64,000 bases of DNA, from positions 1,488,001-1,552,000 of the forward strand of contig OY759785.1 in the NCBI GenBank assembly GCA_963662605.1. Direction: 5' to 3'. The notes beneath the pieces were generated by a model, which was not told the DNA's origin, did no database searches, and saw only the letters and a program-made list of their open reading frames with translations. This DNA comes from G963662605 sp963662605. Lineage in GTDB: Bacteria; Bacteroidota; Ignavibacteria; Ignavibacteriales; Ignavibacteriaceae. Below are positions 1 to 7,987 of this stretch, piece by piece. The translations under genes and the position numbers were made by a program. Within the stretch, counting starts at the first letter, position 1. Each line of letters begins with the position of its first letter.

Positions 1-1032
1 GTTGGAGATCAGCTCCCTGCAGGTTCTGGTAACGTAGCCGTTGTCGGTGAACACTTGAGCTTCATGGTTGGCCGCGTTTATAACGGAAAAGCCGTTTATG
101 GAAAATATATCACATCAACAACTGCATTTTCAGCAGATGATGGTATTGTTCAGGATTCAACAGTGATTGACTTTGATGCCGCTACAACACAGATGCGCAA
201 CCTGTCAAATCAGTTGTCATTATTAAGCACGAACGGTTCGCAGACTTTGGAATACAATCATCTCGCACTTACCGGAACGAACAGCACACTGAACGTATTC
301 CATATCAATGGTTCGGATCTTTCAACTATTAACGATTTATCAATTGATGTACCGACCGGATCCACTGTAGTCGTCAATGTTGACGGCAGCGGAATGGCAT
401 GGCATGGTGGTTTTGAAATTTACGGAACTACTAAAGACAAAGTTTTATTGAACTTCTATAACGCAACAGATATTACTGTCTCAGGTATCGAAGTTACAGC
501 ATCAGTTCTTGCTCCTTACGCAACATTCAACTTCCCGGTTGGTTTGATGACCGGACAGTTAATTTGCAAAACGATGCTCGGCAGCGGCCAGTTCAACTTG
601 TGTCCGTTTACCGGTTCAGGTTCAATTGACACTACTATTGCTAACGTAGCTCAGCTGGTAAGCGCTGAAAAAGCAAGTATGAAGGTTGCTACACGTGCTA
701 TCACAAGTTACGCTTTGTTAACAACAGATAAGGTTTCTGCGGTAAAATCAGAATCCTCAAAGGTTCCGACTCAATTCAAACTTGACCAGAACTACCCGAA
801 TCCGTTTAACCCTTCAACAACGATCAGCTACTCAGTTGCAAAGAGAGAACATGTTAATATTTCAGTATTCTCAATTGACGGCAGACTTGTTGCAACATTG
901 GTTAACAGCGAATTAGAAGCCGGCAGCTATAATGTCAGCTTTAATGCTGCAAACTTGAACAGCGGTGTATACTTCTACCGCTTCGCATCGAACTCGATGA
1001 ATACAGTCAAGAAAATGATCTTAATGAAGTAA
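1..1032 (+). CDS. T9SS cargo protein with choice-of-anchor A domain (5' truncated)
   Basis: The reading frame is open from base 1, so the N-terminus lies outside the window; a TTG at 55 is only an internal codon. About 250 residues resemble the choice-of-anchor A beta-rich adhesin family: a repeated VNVDGSG/VLLNFYNA pattern followed by VLAPYATFNFPVGLMTGQL and GSGQFN. After a linker comes a typical type A T9SS sorting domain with NYPNPFNPSTTISY and ending TVKKMILMK. It is therefore probably exported through the type IX system and held at or released from the cell surface. The ligand is unknown. A strong hairpin terminator follows the stop codon. Confidence 0.8.
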   Translation, partial: VGDQLPAGSGNVAVVGEHLSFMVGRVYNGKAVYGKYITSTTAFSADDGIVQDSTVIDFDAATTQMRNLSNQLSLLSTNGSQTLEYNHLALTGTNSTLNVFHINGSDLSTINDLSIDVPTGSTVVVNVDGSGMAWHGGFEIYGTTKDKVLLNFYNATDITVSGIEVTASVLAPYATFNFPVGLMTGQLICKTMLGSGQFNLCPFTGSGSIDTTIANVAQLVSAEKASMKVATRAITSYALLTTDKVSAVKSESSKVPTQFKLDQNYPNPFNPSTTISYSVAKREHVNISVFSIDGRLVATLVNSELEAGSYNVSFNAANLNSGVYFYRFASNSMNTVKKMILMK

Positions 1033-1060
1033 GTGGGTCTTACAAAAACACCTTTTATAA

Positions 1061-1096
1061 AGAAGGCCGTCCCTTTTGGGACGGCCTTCTGTTTTT
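1061..1096 (+). terminator. Rho-independent terminator
   Basis: A perfect 13-bp stem (1061-1073 with 1078-1090) closes a TTTT loop and is followed by GTTTTTAT. It lies 29 bp after the stop of the T9SS protein and 26 bp from the stop of the convergent kinase gene, so it may serve both strands. The T-tract is better on the plus strand. Confidence 0.85.
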
Positions 1097-1121
1097 ATAA
1101 GCATCTTGATGTTTGTTCCGG

Positions 1122-2705
1122 TTACTGAAGTTTTGGTACGGTGAAAAGCACTTCAGTTCCATCATTCAGTTTTGATTCTATCTGCATTGTCCCCCCGTGT
1201 TTTTCGACCATCTCCTTGCACAGCATGACACCTAATCCGGTGCCTTTTTCCCCATTCGTTCCGGCAGTTGTAAAGTTCTCATCCAGAGATTGAAGCTTCT
1301 TTAGTGAATCAGCACTCATTCCAACGCCATTATCTTTCACATGAATGGCTACCTGATGCGAGTTTACGTTTGCCGAGAGAAAAATTGTCCCACAGTTTTT
1401 GGTGAACTTGATAGAATTTGATAAAAGATTTTGAAAGATAGATTTAAGCATATTGATATCGGCGGACACAAAAACATTAGGATCAATGCTGTTAACAATA
1501 GTGATATTTTTGTTTTTCGCATTGTTTGAAAGTAGATTCATTACTCCTGAACTTATCCGGAAGAGATTTAACCCTGTGGGGTGAAAGTCCATTCGTCCAA
1601 GTTGCAAGCATGACCAATCGAGCAGATTTTGCAGCAATTCATATTCTTTATTTAGCAGCTCGCGGAGCTGAACAATCATTTCTCTACTTTCATCATCGTT
1701 GAGATCAATCTCCGGATCGGTAAGGATTTCTGAAATGCCTAACAATGCGGTAAAGGGGCTTTTTAGATCATGCGCGATAATTGAAAAGAACCTGTCTTTT
1801 GTTGCGTTTAATTCTTTCAACTCACTGTTCATTTTTTGAATTTCAAGTTCAGCAAGTTTACTTTTGGTAATATCGCGTGATATTCCAAAAGTACCGATAA
1901 TATTTCCTTTTTTATCGAATAGGGGCATTTTAGTTGAGCTTACCCAGCGATTACTATTATCTTTAAGCTGCTCCATTTCCTCTAAAGAAATTATTGATTC
2001 ACCGGTTTGCAAAATGTGCTGTTCAGCCTCAAATGCTTGCTGGGCATGACTATCCCCAAAGAGATCGAAATCAGTTTTACCGATGATATCATCCGGATCG
2101 GAGAAGCCATGCTTAAGGGCTTTCGCGTTACTTGCTTTCAGAAACCTGCTTTTTTTATCTTTGAAATAGATGGCGTCGGGAATGTTGGTCATTAAAGCAC
2201 GCATGAAAACTTGTTCAAGAGTTACGGCGTCTCTGCTTGCTTTGCGCTCTATAATATCTCTCATCATCATTGTGAGAAGTTCAAATTTATATTTGACTTC
2301 ATCCTTCTGAAACAGCGGTATATTGTTTTGCTTCGCTTGTGACAGGGTTTCAGGTGAAGGGCTGCCGCTGACCATTGCAAAAGGGCCGATTATGAGTGTG
2401 CCGTATTTTTTTTCAAGATATACAATGTCTGTTTTCACCGCATGAATGTTGTCTTTGCAGTGAAATGATACATGAAAGTTTGCTGGTGGGAGAGATTCCT
2501 GAAGGGGTGAGCAAGCTTGGCAACGTCCCGGGGACTGAGAAAGAATACCTGAAAAATCAGTTCCCGTTCTTCTTATACCGCTCCTAACGATAGTAGCCCC
2601 AGTATTGTCGAGCAATAGAATGCTGAGATGAATATTATCATATAATAGATCACAAAGCCGGGTAAATTTTGCAACATCAATGAGCTCTGAAATGGTTGAT
2701 CCCAT
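1122..2705 (-). CDS. PocR-PAS sensor histidine kinase
   Basis: A 527-residue soluble kinase without a transmembrane segment. Residues ~8-150 match the PocR ligand-binding domain, with paired cysteines (RCQAC, FHC) of the kind seen in that sensor family. A PAS domain covers ~165-290 (IPDAIYFKDKKSRFLKAN-like, ending GISRDITKSK). A HisKA dimerisation domain carries the phosphoacceptor His312 in IIAHDLKSPF. The ATPase domain shows the N box (N426, N430), the D458-N-G-V-G box and GEKGTGLG near 485. It should autophosphorylate in response to a cytoplasmic small ligand. No response regulator is adjacent, so the partner is unknown. A sigma70-like promoter sits just upstream. Confidence 0.88.
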   Translation of the reverse strand: MGSTISELIDVAKFTRLCDLLYDNIHLSILLLDNTGATIVRSGIRRTGTDFSGILSQSPGRCQACSPLQESLPPANFHVSFHCKDNIHAVKTDIVYLEKKYGTLIIGPFAMVSGSPSPETLSQAKQNNIPLFQKDEVKYKFELLTMMMRDIIERKASRDAVTLEQVFMRALMTNIPDAIYFKDKKSRFLKASNAKALKHGFSDPDDIIGKTDFDLFGDSHAQQAFEAEQHILQTGESIISLEEMEQLKDNSNRWVSSTKMPLFDKKGNIIGTFGISRDITKSKLAELEIQKMNSELKELNATKDRFFSIIAHDLKSPFTALLGISEILTDPEIDLNDDESREMIVQLRELLNKEYELLQNLLDWSCLQLGRMDFHPTGLNLFRISSGVMNLLSNNAKNKNITIVNSIDPNVFVSADINMLKSIFQNLLSNSIKFTKNCGTIFLSANVNSHQVAIHVKDNGVGMSADSLKKLQSLDENFTTAGTNGEKGTGLGVMLCKEMVEKHGGTMQIESKLNDGTEVLFTVPKLQ

Positions 2706-2724
2706 ACTAAACCATTTTGTGAAA

Positions 2725-2753
2725 ATTATATTATTACTTAACCACCTTGTTAA
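2725..2753 (-). promoter_or_regulatory. Candidate sigma70-type promoter of the PocR kinase
   Basis: Read on the minus strand, TTAACA is followed by a 17-nt spacer and TATAAT. The -10 box ends about 20 nt before the ATG, giving a very short leader. Motif match only. Confidence 0.45.
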
Positions 2754-3137
2754 CGAAACTGCTAATCAGGAATCTTTGCGTCCCGATTAAACAAAAAAGT
2801 AAATTACCCTAAAAATCTCCAATATTCAATAAGATTTTTTCCTGCCATTATGATTGAACGCGTGTAGCGGTTGATTTTCTTTCGAATACCATAATTTGTT
2901 TGCTCATTTACTGAAATTAAAGTAAAAATTAATGAATATGACTTAATTTTATGCAAAATCTGAAAATTGCATAATTTTTTGTTGCTTAGGATAATTGAAT
3001 TTAGTAAAATTAACGTAATTTATTTTATATTTTGTCACGCAGATGTCGGTAGTCTTAAAACTACACTATCCCTTGTCTCCTAATCAAGGTTTGTTTCATT
3101 AATTAACATGTATATTTATTATCACCAGAGTCAAGTT
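2754..3137. other. AT-rich divergent intergenic region
   Basis: About 385 bp without a credible gene between two divergent signalling genes. It must contain the promoter of the secreted-protein/membrane-protein/hybrid-kinase operon. A TATATTTTG sequence at 3026-3034 is the best -10-like string but has no convincing -35 partner. No repeat or RNA gene was recognised. Confidence 0.4.
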
Positions 3138-3671
3138 ATGAAATCCCCTAAGTTCCATTTTCGTCTATCCTATTTGTCATTCATCTTCCTGATGGTGGGC
3201 GTTTTGAGTTCGTCTTTCGCTCAGGATAAAGTTATCGGTCAGGTTTTCACTAAGACTGAAGCGGATCAATTGTTCGGACCGGTTTTAAAATCAACTACCG
3301 TTTCGTTATCCGAGTTGAATAAAATATTGGCACAATGTGATAACTATGTCATGTTTGATGTAGATATTTCGAGTGCAAAGGTTGAGGCTATAGCTACTGA
3401 TGAGGCAAGAAGACCGCTGAACGGTTATGCAAAAACCATTAAGCCGGAAAGAATAATGCACAAATACAGCAAAAGCAAAGTCCAGGAGCTTTTAACGAAA
3501 TCCGGCATTAACACTGAATTCAAAGGAAGCGTGTTGAAAAGTTCTGCCACTGAAGGCTCAACACCAAATACCACCGTATCTTTTGAAGTCCGTTCGAACG
3601 TTTTTACTGTTTCAACAACAGCCTTTACGTTAGAAATGTCTTTGGGTTGCCCACCGATGTGTGATTTATAA
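3138..3671 (+). CDS. Secreted protein of unknown function, first gene of a signalling operon
   Basis: The start at 3138 gives a classic signal peptide (KSPKFHFR then a hydrophobic core and SSFAQ-DK, cleavage near residue 28). An upstream in-frame ATG at 3108 would add ten residues ahead of that peptide and is less likely. The mature ~150-residue protein has no family I recognise. It ends in a two-cysteine tail, LGCPPMCDL. The next gene, a membrane protein, starts 9 bp after the stop, and a hybrid kinase follows it, so co-expression is likely. A periplasmic or surface role feeding that kinase is inference from gene order. Confidence 0.6.
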   Translation: MKSPKFHFRLSYLSFIFLMVGVLSSSFAQDKVIGQVFTKTEADQLFGPVLKSTTVSLSELNKILAQCDNYVMFDVDISSAKVEAIATDEARRPLNGYAKTIKPERIMHKYSKSKVQELLTKSGINTEFKGSVLKSSATEGSTPNTTVSFEVRSNVFTVSTTAFTLEMSLGCPPMCDL

Positions 3672-3680
3672 GCTTTTCCC

Positions 3681-4268
3681 ATGCTTCTTGTTTTATTTGG
3701 AAACATTGAAAATCTTTTATGGGTGTTCCCGGCTTTCAGGCAGTTAAAGGGGCGATATGAAGCCTTTTTTGTATTGCTTGCCTTTGAAGGTCTTATTTCG
3801 AGTTTGATAAGGTTATATCATATACCGAATGTGATAAATTACTTGCAGGTCGGGACATCCTTTCTGTTGCCTCTTTGTTTATTTGATAGAAATCGTAAGA
3901 GTGCTTTTGATTATGTTTACATCATAATATCCATTCTTATCATGGCGGTAATTATTCCCGAACACAAAATTGCCTTACTGGTAATAACACTTATCATATT
4001 GCACTTGTTCATATTTACTGTTTTCTTAAAAGATTTTGTTTGGGAAACTGTTACAAATAATTCGTTTAATTTGTATTTTGTTATGCTCATTATATATGAG
4101 CTTTCGATACTTGTGAGGCTGTTTTATGCAGCGAACGGTACGTCAATGGGTTTATATTACTATGTAGTGTTAACTATATTGGAAATTGTTATTGGTATCT
4201 TTTTTACCATCTTCAGGGAGAATAATCCGAAGCTCAAAATTCAATTAAAGCTTCGTGGCTTGGCTTAA
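3681..4268 (+). CDS. Polytopic membrane protein of unknown family
   Basis: A 195-residue protein with about six hydrophobic spans, separated by short charged loops such as DRNRKS and REN, and a basic C-terminus (KLKIQLKLRGLA). No catalytic motif is visible. It lies 9 bp after the secreted protein and 28 bp before the hybrid histidine kinase. The 7TM-like helical bundle and the gene order suggest a membrane sensor or accessory module for the kinase, but no family could be assigned. Confidence 0.6.
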   Translation: MLLVLFGNIENLLWVFPAFRQLKGRYEAFFVLLAFEGLISSLIRLYHIPNVINYLQVGTSFLLPLCLFDRNRKSAFDYVYIIISILIMAVIIPEHKIALLVITLIILHLFIFTVFLKDFVWETVTNNSFNLYFVMLIIYELSILVRLFYAANGTSMGLYYYVVLTILEIVIGIFFTIFRENNPKLKIQLKLRGLA

Positions 4269-4296
4269 TCTCTAATTTTTGCTGATTGGATAAAAA

Positions 4297-5940
4297 ATGG
4301 ATATGTTTTTTAATACGCATAATCCGCTATTCTTCCTATTGATAGCGATCTTCATCATTCTTGCAATAACCTATTTGTTCATTCAGTATTTCCTCATTCC
4401 GCAGCAAAGAAAATACTCACTTGAAAAAAAAGAGATTGAGCTAAGAAACGAAAAAAAAATTGCACTTTTTACTACTCTCAGCCCCAACCCCGTCATCCGG
4501 TTTGATAGAACCGGGAAAATACTGTTAACCAATCATGCAGGACTTGAATTGACCGAACGCGGAACACCGGTCGGAATGAACATTCAAGAGCTTATTCCTG
4601 ATCTTAAAGGCCTTGATTTAACAATAATCATTGATAATGTAGAAGAGTTTTCACTTGATGCCATGCTGGGGGAAAAAGAATATAGCATTTATATTAAGGG
4701 CATCCCTGAATCAAATTTCGGACATATCTACTTATATGATGTTACCGAACGCAAGAAGGCTATTGAGGCATTGATAGCGGCGAAGGAAAAAGCCGAAGAG
4801 ATGGATCGGTTGAAGACTAATTTTCTGGCAAATATGAGTCACGAATTACGAACCCCACTTATCGGCATACTCGGTTTTTCGGAGATGCTTGCCGAGAATC
4901 TTGCCGGAACTCCTGATGAAGAATTTGCCAAGGTAATCTATACGAGCGGAAACCGGCTTCATGAGACGTTGAATAAAATACTCGATTTGACTCAGATTGA
5001 ATCGCAGAAATTAACCGTCAATAAATCCGAAATTGAAATTGTTAAAAAGGTTGCCGATGAAGTAAAACTCTTCGAAAAGGCTGCTGAACAAAAAGGCTTG
5101 AAATTAAAAATTGAGTCGAATGCAGATTATATTGTCGCCGAATTAGATGAAACACTGCTGAGACAAATAGTAAATAACTTATTGAGCAATGCTGTTAAGT
5201 ATACCAATCAGGGTGGTATTACGGTCAAACTGAAAAGCGAACAGACTCCGGAAACAGGTATGATTCAAATTGCTGTTTCTGATACCGGCATAGGAATTTC
5301 AAAACAGAACCAAATATATATTTGGGAAGCTTTCCGGCAGGAGAGTGAAGGGTTCGGCAGAGCTTTTGAGGGTACCGGGTTAGGGCTTACCATTGCAAAG
5401 AAATTTATAGAGAAATTAGGCGGTGAAATATTATTGGAAAGCGAAGAGGGAAAGGGTTCGACCTTTACGATCATTATCCCGTGCAAGGTAATCTCGGTGA
5501 ATTCAAAAAGTAATGTTGTTGCTCCAAGTATTGATAAAATCCAAACTCTGACTTCCAATGCAGGAGCCACTGAATCGTATCATGTATTGTATGTTGATGA
5601 TGACCGTTTTGCTTCAAATCTTGTAAAAATATATTTGAAAAATTTGTGTGTTGTAGATATCGCTCATGACAGTGACAGTGCTCTTGAGAATATTAAGCGA
5701 AGAAAATACGATGCCGTTTTGATGGATATAAATCTTGGTGTAGGAAAATCCGGGTTAGAGACAACGGGAATTATCCGCGGTATTGATAACTACAAAGACA
5801 CGCCGATAATAGCCATTACTGCTTATGCAATGGTGGGAGATAGGGAACACTTCCTGAGCAAAGGATTCTCGCATTATATCTCCAAACCATTTGATAAAAA
5901 CCAGATTTACGCTCTCATTCAGGGAATACTGAAGCCGTAA
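4297..5940 (+). CDS. Membrane-anchored hybrid histidine kinase with receiver domain
   Basis: A 547-residue protein. One transmembrane helix lies at ~11-33 with almost nothing outside the membrane, so it is unlikely to sense a periplasmic ligand on its own. A PAS-like domain spans ~50-152. HisKA carries His182 in NMSHELRTPL. The ATPase domain has N294/N298 (NNLLSNAVKY), D329 in SDTGIGIS and GTGLGL near 359. A C-terminal receiver domain has acidic residues D434-D436, phosphoacceptor D477 and K530 (SKPF). The layout supports intramolecular phosphotransfer. It is the last gene of the 3138-5940 operon, whose first two products may provide the missing sensor. No output domain or response regulator is adjacent. 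Confidence 0.9.
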   Translation: MDMFFNTHNPLFFLLIAIFIILAITYLFIQYFLIPQQRKYSLEKKEIELRNEKKIALFTTLSPNPVIRFDRTGKILLTNHAGLELTERGTPVGMNIQELIPDLKGLDLTIIIDNVEEFSLDAMLGEKEYSIYIKGIPESNFGHIYLYDVTERKKAIEALIAAKEKAEEMDRLKTNFLANMSHELRTPLIGILGFSEMLAENLAGTPDEEFAKVIYTSGNRLHETLNKILDLTQIESQKLTVNKSEIEIVKKVADEVKLFEKAAEQKGLKLKIESNADYIVAELDETLLRQIVNNLLSNAVKYTNQGGITVKLKSEQTPETGMIQIAVSDTGIGISKQNQIYIWEAFRQESEGFGRAFEGTGLGLTIAKKFIEKLGGEILLESEEGKGSTFTIIIPCKVISVNSKSNVVAPSIDKIQTLTSNAGATESYHVLYVDDDRFASNLVKIYLKNLCVVDIAHDSDSALENIKRRKYDAVLMDINLGVGKSGLETTGIIRGIDNYKDTPIIAITAYAMVGDREHFLSKGFSHYISKPFDKNQIYALIQGILKP

Positions 5941-5952
5941 CCTGATATCAGG

Positions 5953-7863
5953 TCAGCGATGTAAGAGACATGACGGTGGAAGTTTTTCCGAATTAACCGG
6001 AATAGTCTTGGTATGTTTACAAGCCGCACCCGCCAGATCTCCGCTATCAATACAAATCGTTCTATATACAATTGTTGATGGCTGCGGATAATTAAACTCA
6101 GCTGTAGCTCCATCCCTTCGCGCAATTGATGCCATCATTCTTCCCCAAATCGGTGCACAAGCAGTGCCGCCATACTGAAATCCACCGCCCAGTTTATACT
6201 TGGGGTCATCATAACCAATCCAGATTGCAGTAGTTAATGTTCTTGAATAACCTGCGAACCAGGCATCCGTGGAATTCTGAGACGTGCCTGTTTTTCCGGC
6301 AGCAAAACCCTTATAATGTTTACGAACGGATGTAGCAGTGCCGCTGTCAACTACGGTTTCGAATGCTTGCGTAAGTAAATAGCATGTAGCTGAATCAAGT
6401 ACCGTGGATGTTTGTGCATTTCCGTAATAATATACTTTCCCGTTTTTATCTTCGATTTTAATTATGGAATAAGGTTTAGCGTAGGTGCCCTCAGATGCGA
6501 ATACCTGATATGCAGATGCCATCTCTAAGGGTGATGCTTCCGCTGTTCCTAAAGCAATAGACGGGAATGGGGGAATGAATGATTGAATACCCATTTCATG
6601 AGCAAAAGCAGCTACGGAATCAGGTGTCGTGATATTGGTTATCGCGTATGCCGCAGCAAGATTAACAGAATGTTGTATTGCTGTTTCCATCGGGATGAAA
6701 TGCCCCGTGTAGGTCTCTTCTGAGTTTTCAGGCCGCCATTCATTTGCTTTGCCGGAATCAATTACAATCGGTGCATCAAGCAGCGGGGTTGCCAATGATG
6801 CCCCGTTTTGCAGCATGCTGCCGTAAAGAAAAGCCTTGAATGAAGAACCGGGTTGGCGCCGGATTTGCACTGCGCGGTTGAGTCCCCGGGCATCTGCACC
6901 CGGATTTCCGCCGATCATGCTGCGGATCATGCCTGTTCCATTTTCTACACTCACCAGACCGATCTGTGCCGACTTCATTGAGGATGGAAAGTTATTCCAT
7001 TGTGTCTGCACAGCATCTTCGGCCGCTTTTTGCATATCATAATTCAATGTAGTGGTTATAACCAACTCGTCGGTGTTCAAATGTTTCCCGTAAGGATACA
7101 GAATCTCGATAGCTTCTTTTCTTACTGATTCCAGAAATTGCTTGCCGATATGCTGGTTTAATTTTAAGCCCAGAGGGATCTTGGAATACTTCGTGTATTC
7201 TTTAGAGGTAATCTTACCAACTTCAAGCAAATTGTGGAGAACTTCATTTCGCCTTGTCAGCAGCCGGTCAGGATGTTTAGCCGGATCATATATGCCGGGA
7301 TTCTGGAGAATCCCGACGAGTGCGGCACTTTCGGTAATACTTAATTTGTCAGGTGTTTTGCCGAAATATTCTTCTGCCGCTGTCCAGATACCGTAGACAC
7401 TATGCCCAAAATAGCAGACATTCAAATACATAAGCAGAATTTGATCTTTACTGTATTTCTTTTCTAACTGCTGCGCCATCTCGATTTGAGTCAGTTTGCG
7501 GGATAAAGTCTTCTCATTACTGAGGAATAAGTTTTTAACGCATTGCATAGTAATAGTACTGCCGCCCTGCGTTGAGCCCGTCAGAGTTTTAAAAATGCTT
7601 CTCGCGAGTCCTTTATAGGAAACGCCGTTGTGGTTATAAAAATCACGGTCTTCGGTTGCTACCAATCCCCAGAGAACCCACTTTGATATATAACCTGTGC
7701 TGCGCACATCTACTCTGTTTTTTTCGCCGAAGTAGCCGATCACTTTTCCATCTGAGGATAGCACATGGCTTGCATAACTAATTCTAACGGGAGGAAGATC
7801 CTGACTAAAAAGGAAGGAGATTAACAAAAATACTAATCCAAACGAGCGTATAATTTTATTCAT
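5953..7863 (-). CDS. Bifunctional class A penicillin-binding protein (PBP1A type)
   Basis: A 636-residue peptidoglycan synthase, anchored by an N-terminal signal/TM segment. The glycosyltransferase GT51 domain (~35-215) shows catalytic E71 in ATEDRDFYNHNG and the GGSTITMQ motif near 100. The transpeptidase domain has SxxK (S340-S-F-K343 in GSSFK), SxN (S399-V-N401) and KTGTS at 524-528, so both activities look intact. It is slightly shorter than E. coli PBP1A and ends in a cysteine-containing tail. The gene is convergent with the hybrid kinase, separated by 12 bp containing the small palindrome CCTGATATCAGG. Confidence 0.92.
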   Translation of the reverse strand: MNKIIRSFGLVFLLISFLFSQDLPPVRISYASHVLSSDGKVIGYFGEKNRVDVRSTGYISKWVLWGLVATEDRDFYNHNGVSYKGLARSIFKTLTGSTQGGSTITMQCVKNLFLSNEKTLSRKLTQIEMAQQLEKKYSKDQILLMYLNVCYFGHSVYGIWTAAEEYFGKTPDKLSITESAALVGILQNPGIYDPAKHPDRLLTRRNEVLHNLLEVGKITSKEYTKYSKIPLGLKLNQHIGKQFLESVRKEAIEILYPYGKHLNTDELVITTTLNYDMQKAAEDAVQTQWNNFPSSMKSAQIGLVSVENGTGMIRSMIGGNPGADARGLNRAVQIRRQPGSSFKAFLYGSMLQNGASLATPLLDAPIVIDSGKANEWRPENSEETYTGHFIPMETAIQHSVNLAAAYAITNITTPDSVAAFAHEMGIQSFIPPFPSIALGTAEASPLEMASAYQVFASEGTYAKPYSIIKIEDKNGKVYYYGNAQTSTVLDSATCYLLTQAFETVVDSGTATSVRKHYKGFAAGKTGTSQNSTDAWFAGYSRTLTTAIWIGYDDPKYKLGGGFQYGGTACAPIWGRMMASIARRDGATAEFNYPQPSTIVYRTICIDSGDLAGAACKHTKTIPVNSEKLPPSCLLHR

Positions 7864-7987
7864 TGGTTAAGCGTCGAAATTAAAATAATTTACAAAATAA
7901 AAATACTAAAAAGTTGCATATTGGTGATGTTGGGGATTTATTTTTACTATCTGTATCGTGAACGATGCAGTATGGACAGGTTTATAT

